Positions 17,741 through 26,579 of a DNA stretch of 64,000 nucleotides are shown here, piece after piece. Source of the DNA: Sphaerobacter sp. (GTDB lineage Bacteria; Chloroflexota; Chloroflexia; Thermomicrobiales; Thermomicrobiaceae); the NCBI GenBank assembly GCA_029961075.1, contig JASBVL010000011.1, positions 42,050 to 106,049 of the forward strand, read 5' to 3'. The position numbers and the translations under genes were made by a program. Each line of letters opens with the position of its first letter. The stretch's first letter is position 1. Below the pieces are notes generated by a model that saw only the letters and a program-made list of their open reading frames with translations, ran no database searches and was not told where the DNA came from.

Positions 17741-17865
17741 ATGGAACAGACGAGCGGATCAGCAGGCAGGTCGGGCCACGGTCCAGCCGAGGTGGCGTGC
17801 GGGCGATCGCCCCGCGCGCCCGGCCCCACCGTACGGCCCGATGGCTACAGCGGTGGAGGAACAGG

Positions 17866-18129
17866 ATGAGCCGCAAGCGCGGCCCTGCCCGTTACCCCGA
17901 CGACGGCGTTGAGCCCGACGTCCGCACCGCGCGACGCGCGCGAGCAGGCAGCCCGGATCTCGACGATGCGCGCGACCTGTGGGAGCCGATCGTCTGCCCC
18001 GCGTGCGGAGCCGAGCACCCGGACACCGTCTCCGTGCGCCTGCGGCGCACCGGGGGCAGCATCGAGGCGCGGTGCGCCGACTGCGGCGCCGTCGCGGCCC
18101 GCTTCACCGGCGGGCTCTGGAGCTCGTGA
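17866..18129 (+). CDS. small zinc-ribbon protein
   Basis: 87 residues from the ATG at 17866 with GGTGGAGGA upstream. A basic and acidic N-terminal half is followed by a zinc ribbon: CPAC at about 54-57 and CADC at about 78-81, each CxxC. The family is not recognised. Such small ribbons often bind nucleic acid or act as adapter proteins. A good promoter-like sequence lies about 120 bp upstream. Confidence 0.68.
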   Translation: MSRKRGPARYPDDGVEPDVRTARRARAGSPDLDDARDLWEPIVCPACGAEHPDTVSVRLRRTGGSIEARCADCGAVAARFTGGLWSS

Positions 18130-18282
18130 CGGCGCAACGGCGCCCGGTCCCAGCCCAGCCCACCCCAGACTCACCCGTCCAGCGCGTCCGCCGCACCGGC
18201 GCGCGGTTCGGTACACTAGCGGGGTGTCTCGAGGTCGTGCCGCGACCTCACCGCCCGCAGCGAGGTTGCGAAGTGTCGTTCG

Positions 18283-20421
18283 GTGCTGCCTGAACCGCGT
18301 CTGGAGCAGACCGCGTCCGCGCCCCCACAGCCCCCGCGGCGCTGGGTGAGCGACGCGCTCGCCCTGCTCGTGGTCGCGCTGCTCGCCGTCGCCCTCAACT
18401 GGCAGGTAGCGCAGATCCCCCGGGGCCTCCCGGCCAGCGGCGAGGGGTCGGACCTCTGGACGACCCACTGGGGCAACGCGGCCTATCTCAAGACCGCCGC
18501 GGCCACCACCGGCGCCATCCCGCTGTGGAACCCCCACACGATGAGCGGGCGCCCGTTTGCCGGCGATCCGCTGGCGGCGCTCTTCTACCCACCGATCCAC
18601 CTGGTCCACCTGGTGCCGCTCCGCGCCTTCTTCCTGCTCCTCCTGATCGGCCACCTGGCGCTCGCGGGCTGGGGCGCCTACGCCCTCGCCCGCCGGGGCG
18701 TGCATCTCGGCGTCGGGGCGGCGCTCGTCGTCGCCCTGGCGTTCATGTGGAGCCCCCGCCTGGTCGGCCACTACGGCGCCGGCCACCTGACCATGACCAT
18801 GTCCGCCGCCTGGTTGCCCTGGGTCGCGCTCGCGCTCGTCCTCGCCATCCGCGAGCGGGCGCTCTGGGCCGCCCCGGCCGGGCTCGCGCTCGGCCTCGCC
18901 ATCCTGGCCGGCCACCCCCAGATCGCCTTCTACCACCTGCTGATGATCGCCGCGCTCACCGGCGGCGGGCTGGTCTGGGCGGCGCGTCGCGAGCCCCACG
19001 GCCGGGCACGCCTCCTGGCCGCGCTGCGCGTGCTCGCCATCGCCGCGGGCACCGTCGTCATCGGCACGCTCATCGGGGCAGCCATGCTCGTCCCCGCCTT
19101 CGAGTTCACCCAACTGTCGCTGCGGGAGGCCGGGCTGGACGTGCGCGACCGGCTGGCGCTGCCCGACCTCCTCCGCTACCTGGTGACCGTGCCGCTCGAC
19201 GCCGCCACGCCGCACGAGCTGACCGTCGCCCCCGGCATCCCGGTCCTGTTCCTCGCGCCGCTCGCGCCCCTCCGGCGCCGCTGGCTGGCCGTCGGGCTCC
19301 TGCTCGGCGTCGGCGCCGTGGCCACCCTCGCGATGGGGGCCGCCACCCCGGTCCTCCCCTTCCTCGCCGACCACGTCCCCGGCTTCGGCTACTTCCGCGC
19401 GCCCGCCCGCGCCTGGTTCCTTGCGGCGCTGGCGCTCTCCCTTCTGGCCGGGCTCGGCTTCGACGCGCTCCTCGCCGGCCGCCGCGAGCTGCGCCTGCTC
19501 CAGCCGACCCTCCTCCTGCTCCTCGCCGCGAACCTCTGGGCCCTCGATGCATCCCTCCTGCACGTCCGCGACAGCGACCCCGGTCGCCAGCCCAGCCCCC
19601 TGGAGACCGCCGTCGCCGGCGCGGCGCAGGGCACCCGCGTCTACGGCGTGCAGCGCAATCTGCGCCAGGCCGTCCTCGCCACCCTCGACGTCGAGCTGGC
19701 GGACGGCCAGGACCCGCTCCAGATCGCCCGCTACGCCCGCTTCATGCAGCTCGCGGGCGGCTACCGCTTCGACGGCTACGCGCTGGCGATCCCCCCCTTC
19801 GAGGCCTACGACCCGGGCTGGCCGACCCACCAGGCCGCCCAGCCCAACGCCCGGCTCCTGGGACTCCTCAACGTCGGCGTCGTGGTGTCGCGCGAGCCGC
19901 TCAGTGACCCCGCGCTCGTCCCGGTCGCGACCATCGACGGCACGACCATCTACCGCAACACCGCCGTCCTGCCCCGCGCCTTCCTCCTCGCCGCCCCGCT
20001 TGGGACCCAGCTGGCGCGCGCCACGCCCGCGGAGCTGGCCGCGCTCGTCACCAGCGGCGCCGTCGCGCCCGACGCCCGCGTTGGCGCCGCGACCGTGCTC
20101 GGTCAGGCACCCGACGGCCTCTCCGTGCAGGTGGACGCCCGACAGGACGCCTACCTCGTCGTCGGCACCCCCTGGTACCCCGGCTGGGAGGCACGCATCG
20201 ACGGCCGCCGCGTCCCCCTGGACCAGGTGGGCGGGGTCGTGCAGGGGGTCAGCGTCCCGGCGGGCACCCACACGGTCGAGATCCTCTACCGGCCACGCTC
20301 CGTCTGGCTCGGCCTGGCGCTGTGCGTGGGCGGCCTGCTCACGGCCGGCGTCTGGACGCTCCTCCTCGCGCACCACGCCCGCCGCGCCCGCGCGGCAGCC
20401 GTCGCCGGGCACGACCTGTGA
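18283..20421 (+). CDS. YfhO-like polytopic membrane protein
   Basis: 712 residues from a GTG start (the first credible start in frame; the ribosome site is weak). About twelve membrane helices precede a soluble C-terminal domain. Family traits: GSDLW then LWNPHTMSGRPFAGDP and FYPPIHL in the first large loop (about 60-110), AGHPQIAFYH (about 210), and near the end WYPGWEARIDG, which fits the beta-sandwich tail. YfhO-type GT-C proteins are thought to glycosylate lipids or teichoic acids at the cell surface. The stop codon overlaps a candidate promoter for the next gene. Confidence 0.82.
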   Translation: MLPEPRLEQTASAPPQPPRRWVSDALALLVVALLAVALNWQVAQIPRGLPASGEGSDLWTTHWGNAAYLKTAAATTGAIPLWNPHTMSGRPFAGDPLAALFYPPIHLVHLVPLRAFFLLLLIGHLALAGWGAYALARRGVHLGVGAALVVALAFMWSPRLVGHYGAGHLTMTMSAAWLPWVALALVLAIRERALWAAPAGLALGLAILAGHPQIAFYHLLMIAALTGGGLVWAARREPHGRARLLAALRVLAIAAGTVVIGTLIGAAMLVPAFEFTQLSLREAGLDVRDRLALPDLLRYLVTVPLDAATPHELTVAPGIPVLFLAPLAPLRRRWLAVGLLLGVGAVATLAMGAATPVLPFLADHVPGFGYFRAPARAWFLAALALSLLAGLGFDALLAGRRELRLLQPTLLLLLAANLWALDASLLHVRDSDPGRQPSPLETAVAGAAQGTRVYGVQRNLRQAVLATLDVELADGQDPLQIARYARFMQLAGGYRFDGYALAIPPFEAYDPGWPTHQAAQPNARLLGLLNVGVVVSREPLSDPALVPVATIDGTTIYRNTAVLPRAFLLAAPLGTQLARATPAELAALVTSGAVAPDARVGAATVLGQAPDGLSVQVDARQDAYLVVGTPWYPGWEARIDGRRVPLDQVGGVVQGVSVPAGTHTVEILYRPRSVWLGLALCVGGLLTAGVWTLLLAHHARRARAAAVAGHDL

Positions 20422-20427
20422 TACGAT
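20419..20427 (+). promoter_or_regulatory. extended -10 promoter for the MmgE/PrpD gene
   Basis: TG-A-TACGAT overlaps the stop codon of the YfhO-like gene. It would give a leader of about 225 nt before the MmgE/PrpD start; no known riboswitch class was recognised in that leader. Confidence 0.42.
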
Positions 20428-20660
20428 CGGGCCTGAGCTCTACCTCGAGGGCGGGGACAAGGCCACACCACGACCGGCGAGCCCAGGCGCCGCGCCACCG
20501 CTGGCCGGCGCGGGACGACGCACGGCCCCCCGCGACGCCACGTGCCGGGCGCCGGCCGGGTCACGCTGGTCCACACTCCCCGTGGGGGAGATCCAGGGGA
20601 TGAGCAATTGCGGGAGTGACTGCCAACCCCGATGACCGTCCGAGTGAGCGGAGGCACCGC

Positions 20661-22022
20661 ATGACCCTGACGACGACTCTGGCCGAATTCATCGCCACGA
20701 CGCGCTACGAAGACCTGCCCACCGACGCGATCACGATGGCGCGCCGCTCGATCCTCGACTGGCTCGGCTCCGCCCTGCGCGGGGGGGCCACCCAGCCCGC
20801 CCGGATCGCGCAGGCGGTCGCCGGGCGTGCGATGGCCGGCTCCGACGCGACGCTCCTCGCCACCGGCGGCCGGCTCTCGGCGCTCGGCGCGGCCTTCGCC
20901 AACGGTGTCGCGTCGCACGTCATCGAGCTGGACGACCTCCACCAGGCGTCCACCTTCCACCCCGCCGCGCCGATCATCCCGGCCGCGCTCGCCGTGGCCG
21001 AGCGCAGCGGCGCCCGCGGGCACGCCCTCCTCCGCGCGGTCGTGCTCGGCTACGACGTGGGCATCCGCGTCGCGGAGGCGGTCAACCCTTCCCACTATCG
21101 CTACTGGCACCCGACCGGCACCTGCGGCGTCTTCGGCGCTGCGGCCGCCGCCAGCGCACTCCTCGACCTCCTCGCGGCCCAGGTGGTGCAGGCGCTCGGC
21201 ACGGCTGGGACGCAGGCCAGCGGCCTGTGGGAGTTCCTCGCGGACGGCGCGATGTCGAAGCACCTCCACGCCGGCATGGCGGCGCACGACGGCATCCTCG
21301 CGGCCGACCTCGCCGCCGCGGGCTTCACCGGCGCCTCGCGCATCCTCGAGGGCCCCCGCGGCTTCTTCGCCGCGACCGCCGACACCGCCGACGCGGCGCG
21401 CGTCACCGACGGGCTGGGTCGCCACTTCAAGATCGTCGAGAACGGCTTCAAGCGCCACGCCTGCTGCGGCCATACCCACACGGCCGTCGATGCCGCCCTC
21501 ATCCTCCGCGCGCGCATTGCCGGCCGCTCGATCGAGCGGGTCGATATCGACACCTACCGCGTGGCGCTCGACATCACCGACAACCCGACCCCGCGCACGC
21601 CCTACGAGGCGAAGTTCAGCATCCAGTACGCGGTCGCGATCGCGCTGCTCGACGGCCGCGCCGGGCTGGAGCAGTTCACCGAGGCGCGGATGCGCCGCGA
21701 CGACATCGCCTCCCTCCTCCGACGCACCAGCGCGGGCGAGAACCCCGCCCATACCGCTGGCTACCCCGCGGTCTGGCCCGCCCGCGTCCGCGTGCTGCTG
21801 ACCGACGGGGCGCTGCTCGAGGAGACTGTGGAGCACCCCAAGGGCATGCCGGCCAACCCACTCACCGACGCCGAGCTGATTGCCAAGTTCCACGACCTGG
21901 TCGACCCGGTCCTTGGGCACCACACCGCCGCGCGCCTCGTGGAGGAGGTCGGACGGCTGGAGGACGACCCGCCGGTGGGCGACCTGCTGCTGCCCCTGCT
22001 CCAGCGGCTCCCGGTCATCTAG
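20661..22022 (+). CDS. MmgE/PrpD family protein (2-methylcitrate dehydratase-like)
   Basis: 453 residues from the ATG at 20661, preceded by GCGGAGG. The family's helical N-terminal domain includes ARRSILDWLGSALRG and VIELDDLHQASTFHPAAPIIP (about residues 90-112); later come HPTGTCGVFGAAAAA and the C-terminal NGFKRHACCGHTH. MmgE/PrpD enzymes dehydrate 2-methylcitrate, or act as cis-aconitate decarboxylase (CAD) or iminodisuccinate epimerase, so the exact reaction is open. The next gene, a SucD-like protein, begins 32 bp downstream. Together with the CoA-transferase and MaoC genes nearby it suggests dicarboxylate or methyl-branched acid metabolism. Confidence 0.88.
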   Translation: MTLTTTLAEFIATTRYEDLPTDAITMARRSILDWLGSALRGGATQPARIAQAVAGRAMAGSDATLLATGGRLSALGAAFANGVASHVIELDDLHQASTFHPAAPIIPAALAVAERSGARGHALLRAVVLGYDVGIRVAEAVNPSHYRYWHPTGTCGVFGAAAAASALLDLLAAQVVQALGTAGTQASGLWEFLADGAMSKHLHAGMAAHDGILAADLAAAGFTGASRILEGPRGFFAATADTADAARVTDGLGRHFKIVENGFKRHACCGHTHTAVDAALILRARIAGRSIERVDIDTYRVALDITDNPTPRTPYEAKFSIQYAVAIALLDGRAGLEQFTEARMRRDDIASLLRRTSAGENPAHTAGYPAVWPARVRVLLTDGALLEETVEHPKGMPANPLTDAELIAKFHDLVDPVLGHHTAARLVEEVGRLEDDPPVGDLLLPLLQRLPVI

Positions 22023-22054
22023 CAGCGCCAGGCGAAGGGACAGGGGCGGAGGCG

Positions 22055-22894
22055 GTGCTGGTCAACGCGTCGACGCGGGTGCTGGTGTACGGTCTCGGGA
22101 CCGGGGACGCCGCTGCGCTCACCGCCCAGATGGTGGCCTACGGCACCCGTGTGGTGGCCGGGGTCGCCGCCGGGCGCTACGGCGAGCGCATGGCCGGGGT
22201 CCCGATCTACGACACCGTGGCTGACGCGGTGCTGTTCCACCAGCCCACCGCGGCCCTCGTGACGGTCCCGCCAGCGGACGTGCTGGACGCCTGCCTGGAC
22301 GCCATCGCGCATGACATCCGCTTCCTCGTGATCGCCACCGAGGGCGTCCCCCCCGCGGATGTCCGGCGCCTCCGCGACTGGGCCCACGACACCGCCACCC
22401 GCGTGCTCGGCCCCGGCTCGGCCGGCATCATCGCCCCGGCAGACCGCGTGCGCATCGGGCCAATCGGCGGCGCCGATCCCGATCGCGACTTCCCGCACGG
22501 GCCGGTGGGCATCATCGCCTCCGACAGCAGCCGCGCCGCGGGGGTGGCGCGGCTGACCCGGCGGGTCGGGCTCGGCGTCAGCACCGCTGTCAGCATCGGC
22601 GCAGGCGCCGCTATCACCACGACCCCGCTCCAGCTCCTCCCCCTCTTCGAGCGGGACGCGGCGACCACCGGCGTCGTCCTCGCTGGCGAGACCGTCTGGG
22701 CCGCGGAGATCGCCGACGCCATCCTGGCCCAGCGCTATACCAAGCCGCTCATCGTCGCCCCGCCCAGCGACCCGGCACTCGTCAGCGAAGCGCTCCACGA
22801 CGCCGGCGCGCTCGTCGCCGAGGAGCGGGAGGACCTGCTCCAGTACCTCAGCCTGGTCTTCCGCGGCACCCCCTACTTCGGGGATGCCTGCTGA
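22055..22894 (+). CDS. SucD-like CoA-binding protein lacking the phospho-histidine
   Basis: 279 residues from a GTG with GGGGCGGAGG upstream. It aligns along its length with SucD: RVLVYGLGTGDAAALTAQMVAYG matches the CoA-binding start, LGPGSAGIIAP the GPNCPG region, and VSIGAGAAITTTPLQLLPLFERD the [11 protein letters not shown] segment. After TKPLIVAPPSD, where SucD has the GHAGAI phospho-histidine loop, this protein has a gap. It therefore cannot follow the normal phosphohistidine mechanism. It may be a regulatory or CoA-binding partner of the MmgE/PrpD enzyme next to it. Confidence 0.75.
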   Translation: MLVNASTRVLVYGLGTGDAAALTAQMVAYGTRVVAGVAAGRYGERMAGVPIYDTVADAVLFHQPTAALVTVPPADVLDACLDAIAHDIRFLVIATEGVPPADVRRLRDWAHDTATRVLGPGSAGIIAPADRVRIGPIGGADPDRDFPHGPVGIIASDSSRAAGVARLTRRVGLGVSTAVSIGAGAAITTTPLQLLPLFERDAATTGVVLAGETVWAAEIADAILAQRYTKPLIVAPPSDPALVSEALHDAGALVAEEREDLLQYLSLVFRGTPYFGDAC

Positions 22895-23185
22895 CGACGC
22901 AGCGCTGCCCGCCGCGCGGAGCGCCTGACGCCGGCCCCGTGGCGCGCCGGCGTCGAACGGAGTATCGCCGGCTTTCGTTCGGCCGACCGCCCCGCGCCCC
23001 CGGGAAGGCGCAGCCCGAGGCCCCTGGGAGGGGAGGGCCGTGTGCCCTCCCGCCTTGTGCCGCACGGAGCCGCCCCACTTGGACGTGGCCGCCGCCGGTA
23101 CCCGCCCGGAGCGCATGGCGTTGGCCAAAGGAGTCGGGTATCCGCGCCCAGCCAGGACCCGGGCTGACCAAGCAAGGCCCGCTCA

Positions 23186-23246
23186 AGCCGGCTGAGGACG
23201 ATCGCTGGATATGCCGGACGAAACCGTCGACGTCCAGCAGCCGGCT
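23186..23246. repeat. 61-bp palindrome-ended repeat, copy 1
   Basis: Begins and ends with AGCCGGCT, with GGAC near the left end mirrored by GTCC near the right end. By eye 49 of 60 positions match copy 3 at 34563-34622; copy 2 at 34480-34542 is more diverged. Confidence 0.7.
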
Positions 23247-23349
23247 GACACCGGCGAGCCGCACAGTAGCCGGTCACCCGGTCATCCTTCGTGCCCGGCC
23301 GCCCGTCCCTTGTCATCCTGCACCGCGAGCCCGCCAGCGGCCCAGCGAC

Positions 23350-23485
23350 CCCGGTCATCCTAGCGGAGCCCGGCGTAAGCCGGGCGGCTCCGTCCGAGTC
23401 GAAGGATCTCTCCGTGGAGTGACAGCGTGTCGTTGAGATCGCCTCGGCGGCTCAGGGCAGGCGCTTCGCTGCACTCAGGATGACA
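23350..23485. repeat. degenerate CATCCT/AGGATG interspersed repeat
   Basis: Starts with GGTCATCCTAGCGGAG and ends with CTGCACTCAGGATGACAA, the inverted partner; GAAGGATCTC lies inside. This matches the widespread CATCCTGAG...GAAGGATCTC intergenic repeat type of many GC-rich bacteria, here decayed. Confidence 0.6.
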
Positions 23486-23573
23486 AGCATGTGCCCGGCG
23501 ACTGCCGGCCCCCGTGCAGGCCGACGCCCTGTCTCGCGCCCGACATCCCCGGTCGGGGCGGGGCTTGCCCCGC

Positions 23574-23626
23574 ACGGAGCCTCCCGGTGATGCCAGGACG
23601 ATCCACCCTGGCGCGGGAGGCTCCGT
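23574..23626. repeat. 13-bp inverted repeat
   Basis: Arms 23574-23586 and 23614-23626 are perfectly complementary, with an inner CCAGG/CCTGG pair. It lies about 170 bp downstream of the crotonase stop (that gene is read leftward) and could act as a distal terminator. Confidence 0.45.
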
Positions 23627-23794
23627 CCGGCACCAGGCCCTCCCCTACCGGAGGTCGTCCCCGCGGGGAGATGCCGAAGGGCTCACGGCCCGTCCCGACC
23701 CACGCACGGGACGGGAGCCGGCGAGGCGCCGTGCGACGCCAGCGCTCCACGCGCCCCGGCCGCGGGTCGCGGCCACCCGCGCCGTGAGGCCGTC

Positions 23795-24580
23795 CTACCG
23801 CCCCTGCCACTGCGGCTTGCGCTTCTCCAGGAAGGCGCGTACGCCCTCGCGGAAGTCCTCGCTCATGTAGCAGCTCAGGATCAGGTCCTCGCTGCGCTCC
23901 GGCCGCCGATGCACCAGCACCCGGCGCACCGCCTCCTTGGTCGCCCGGATCGTGAGCGGGGCGTTGGCCGCGATCTGCTCCGCCACGGCCGTCACCCGCG
24001 CCTCCAGCTCCTCCGGCGCCACGATCTCGTTGACCAGGCCGATCGCCTTCGCCTCCTCAGCGCCGACCAGCCGCGCCGTGAAGATGAGCTCCTTGGTCCG
24101 CGCCGGGCCGATCAGGTCCACCAGGCGCGCGTAGTTGTTCATCGAGAGGCAGTTGCCCAGCGTCCGGGCGATCGGCACGCCGAAGCGCGCGTCGGGCGTG
24201 CAGATCCGCAGATCGCAGGCGAGCGCGATGCTTGCCCCGCCGCCCACGGCGTAGCCGCGCACCATCGCGATCGTCGGCCGCGCCAGCGACTCCAGCCGGC
24301 CGATCACGCCGTCGATGCGCGCCTCGTAGTCGAGCGCGTGCTGCGGCTCGGTGAAGGTCTGGAACTGGCTGATATCGGTCCCGGCCACGAACGCCTTGTC
24401 ACCCGCGCCGGTCAGCACCAGCACCCGGATCTCCGGGTCCGCCTCGACCGCGTCGCAGATGCGCACCAGCGCGTCGTACATGGCAAACGTCATCGCGTTG
24501 CGCGACTCCGGCCGGTTGAACGTCACCCAGCCGACCGGCCCACGCCGCTCGAACAGCACGTCGGGCGTTCCCGTATCCAT
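23795..24580 (-). CDS. enoyl-CoA hydratase/isomerase (crotonase) family protein
   Basis: 261 residues. The crotonase fold is clear: FNRPESRNAM (about 20-29), first oxyanion-hole segment KAFVAGTDISQF, second in GYAVGGGASIALACDLRI. The two catalytic glutamates of classical hydratases are not seen: the usual PE and GGTQRL positions read GVPIARTLGNCLSMNNYARL. The enzyme may therefore be an isomerase, hydrolase, decarboxylase or specialised hydratase. It is the last gene of the leftward acyl-CoA cluster, separated from the CoA-transferase by heptamer element B. Confidence 0.85.
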   Translation of the reverse strand: MDTGTPDVLFERRGPVGWVTFNRPESRNAMTFAMYDALVRICDAVEADPEIRVLVLTGAGDKAFVAGTDISQFQTFTEPQHALDYEARIDGVIGRLESLARPTIAMVRGYAVGGGASIALACDLRICTPDARFGVPIARTLGNCLSMNNYARLVDLIGPARTKELIFTARLVGAEEAKAIGLVNEIVAPEELEARVTAVAEQIAANAPLTIRATKEAVRRVLVHRRPERSEDLILSCYMSEDFREGVRAFLEKRKPQWQGR

Positions 24581-24592
24581 GGCGCTCCTTCT

Positions 24593-24817
24593 CGTGCGTC
24601 ATCCGTCATGCGTCACGCGTGCTGCGTGGTCCGTGATGCGTGTTCCGTACTGCGTACTGCGTACTGCGTATTCCGTGCTCCGGCCTTCTCCCCTCTCCCA
24701 GGACTGGGCGGGTACCCGCGTGCGGGTGCGGCTGGGGGTGAGGGGCGACCCACCACGCATCACGGCATATGCACCACGCAATACGCAGTACGCAGTACGC
24801 AATACGGAACACGCAAC
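24593..24817. repeat. heptamer-arm element, copy B
   Basis: Left arm 24593-24683: thirteen NNNNCGT units without a break, including three identical ACTGCGT. Right arm 24755-24817: nine ACGNNNN units. The core has CCCCTCTCCCA but its partner is replaced by a GCGGGTACCCGC palindrome; GGGGGTGAGGGG is kept. It fills the whole gap between the crotonase and CoA-transferase genes. Confidence 0.85.
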
Positions 24818-24821
24818 CCGC

Positions 24822-26039
24822 TCACCCCACGACGCCGCTCGCGCGCAGCCGCGCGATCTCCTCCGCGTCCAGCCCCGCCTCGCGCAGCACCTCGTCGCTG
24901 TGCTGCCCCAGCAGCGGCGGCACGCGCCACACATCGCCGGGCGTCTCGCTCAGCTTGACCGGCAGCCCCAGCAGCCGCACCGTCTCCATCGTCGGATGCG
25001 GCCGCTCCACCACCATCTGCCGATGGCGCACCTGCGGGTGCTCCAGCGCCTGGTCGATGCGGTAGATCGGCCCGCAGGGGATGCCCGCCTCGTTGAGGAT
25101 CACTTCCCACTCGTCGATCGTCCGCGCCTGCAGCTTTTCGCTGATGAGCTCGGCCAGCAGGTGGCGGTGCTCATGCCGGCCGCCGTTGGTCGCGAAGCGG
25201 GGATCGTCGAGCCATTCCTCGGCCCCCAGCACCTCACACAGCTTGCGCCAGCGTTTCTCCCCGGTCGCACCGATCGTCAGGTAGCCGTCGCGGGCGCGGA
25301 ACACGCCGTACGGCGCGTTGATCGGGTGATGGTTGCCGGCGGGCGGCGGCGCCCCGGCGCCGTTGAGATAGCGCACCGCCTGGAAGGCCAGGAGGCCAAC
25401 CATCCCCTCCAGCAGCGAGGTGTTGACCACCTGCCCCCGCCCGGTGCGCTCCCGCGCCTGGAGCGCGGCGAGGACGCCGTAGGCGCCGAACAGGCCGGTC
25501 ACCAGATCGGCGATCGGAATGCCCACGCGCACCGGCTCACCCCCCTCGAAGCCGGTCACGCTCATCAGCCCCGACACGCCCTGGATGATCTGGTCCAGCC
25601 CCGGCCGGTCGGCGAAGGGGCCGTCCGCGCCGAAGCCGGAGATCGAGCAGTAGATGATGCGCGGGTTTATGGCGGACACCCGCTCGTAGCCGATGCCGAG
25701 CGCGTCCATCACGCCGGGCCGGAAGTTCTCCACCACCACGTCCGCCGTCGCGGCCAGCCGGCGGAACACCTCCTGGCCCTCCGGCCGCTTGATGTCCAGC
25801 GCGAGCGAGCGCTTGTTCCGGTTGGCCGAGAGGAAGAAGGCGCTCTCGCCGTTGAAGAACGGTGGCCCGGACGCGCGGCCATCCTCACCGCGCTCCGGGG
25901 TCTCGATCTTGATCACATCGGCGCCGAGATCGCCGAGCCACATGGCACAGGTCGGCCCGGCCAGGTGCCGGCCCAGGTCCAGCACGCGGGTGCCGGCCAG
26001 GGGCGCCGCCTCGGCGCCGCTGCGGTCGTCGCTCATCAC
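24822..26039 (-). CDS. CaiB/BaiF family III CoA-transferase (1)
   Basis: 405 residues. Family III features: LAGPTCAMWLGDLGADVIKIE (26-46), NRNKRSLALDIK (73-84), VVVENFRPGV (101-110) and the catalytic aspartate D149 in RPGLDQIIQG. GAPPPAGNHH stands in the glycine-rich loop position near residue 230. It moves CoA between carboxylic acids through an acyl-Asp intermediate. Substrate unknown; the neighbours (a second family III enzyme, MaoC hydratase, crotonase, acyl-CoA dehydrogenase) suggest a small acid catabolic route. The MaoC gene lies 22 bp upstream in the same direction. Confidence 0.9.
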   Translation of the reverse strand: MMSDDRSGAEAAPLAGTRVLDLGRHLAGPTCAMWLGDLGADVIKIETPERGEDGRASGPPFFNGESAFFLSANRNKRSLALDIKRPEGQEVFRRLAATADVVVENFRPGVMDALGIGYERVSAINPRIIYCSISGFGADGPFADRPGLDQIIQGVSGLMSVTGFEGGEPVRVGIPIADLVTGLFGAYGVLAALQARERTGRGQVVNTSLLEGMVGLLAFQAVRYLNGAGAPPPAGNHHPINAPYGVFRARDGYLTIGATGEKRWRKLCEVLGAEEWLDDPRFATNGGRHEHRHLLAELISEKLQARTIDEWEVILNEAGIPCGPIYRIDQALEHPQVRHRQMVVERPHPTMETVRLLGLPVKLSETPGDVWRVPPLLGQHSDEVLREAGLDAEEIARLRASGVVG

Positions 26040-26061
26040 GCCTCCTCCTGCGCTCCCCTGC

Positions 26062-26568
26062 TCACTCCGCTTCCGCCAGCTTCGGCCGCGGGATGGTGGG
26101 CGCGTGCCCCCGCTTGTAGACCATCAGCGTCCGCTTGAAGCTGATGACGACCACCCCATCCTGGTTGTAGCCGGTCGTCCGCACCGTCACGATGCCGACG
26201 TTCGGCCGCGACTTCGACTCCCGCTTGGCCAAGACCTCGGACTGCGAGTAGATCGTATCCCCCTCGAACACCGGGTGCGGCAGGCGCACCTCATCCCACC
26301 CGAGGTTGGCGAAGACGTTCTGCGAGATGTCCGTCACACTCTGCCCGGTGACCAGCGCCAGGGTGAAGGTCGAGTCGACCAGCGGCCGCCCGAACTCGGT
26401 CTGTGCCGCGTAGTGGTGGTCGAAGTGGATCGGCGCCGTGTTCTGGGTCAGCAGAGTGAACCAGATGTTGTCGGTCGTCGTCACCGTCCGCCCCAGCGGG
26501 TGCCGGTAGACGTCACCAACCTCGAAGTCCTCGTAGAACCGACCGCTCCAGCCCGGCTTCTCGGTCAT
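26062..26568 (-). CDS. MaoC-like (R)-specific acyl-CoA dehydratase
   Basis: 168 residues from the ATG at 26568 with GGGAGAGGACC upstream. Single hot-dog domain: FEVGDVYRHPLGRTVT, then TQNTAPIHFDHHYA, where the histidine of the hydratase-2 motif is present but the catalytic aspartate two turns earlier reads as glutamine (TQN in place of xDx). PVFEGDTIYSQSEVLAKR is the usual central strand. Family members hydrate trans-2-enoyl-CoAs or mesaconyl/itaconyl-type CoAs. Cotranscribed with the CaiB/BaiF gene downstream. Confidence 0.85.
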   Translation of the reverse strand: MTEKPGWSGRFYEDFEVGDVYRHPLGRTVTTTDNIWFTLLTQNTAPIHFDHHYAAQTEFGRPLVDSTFTLALVTGQSVTDISQNVFANLGWDEVRLPHPVFEGDTIYSQSEVLAKRESKSRPNVGIVTVRTTGYNQDGVVVISFKRTLMVYKRGHAPTIPRPKLAEAE

Positions 26569-26579
26569 GGTGGTCCTCT

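Larger units (their letters stand above)
22895..23794. other. repeat-rich intergenic region without a gene
   Basis: 900 bp with no credible coding frame. It holds a block (22935-23165) resembling parts of the 34.2-34.5 kb spacer (shared TATCCGCGCCCAGCC near 23140), a 61-bp palindromic repeat (23186-23246), a degenerate CATCCT-type repeat (23350-23485) and a 13-bp inverted repeat (23574-23586 with 23614-23626). It looks like a landing site for small non-coding repeats. Confidence 0.6.

Noticed and set aside
17845..20412. Long minus-strand frame opposite the YfhO-like gene
   Set aside because: Antisense shadow of a gene with clear membrane-protein motifs; rich in G, E, D, R and Q with no recognisable fold.
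22895..23794. Short frames in the 0.9-kb spacer
   Set aside because: They fall inside recognised repeats, are arginine-proline rich and lack ribosome sites.
24593..24817. Heptamer arrays as CRISPR
   Set aside because: Units are 7 bp with no spacers, and no cas genes are in the window.
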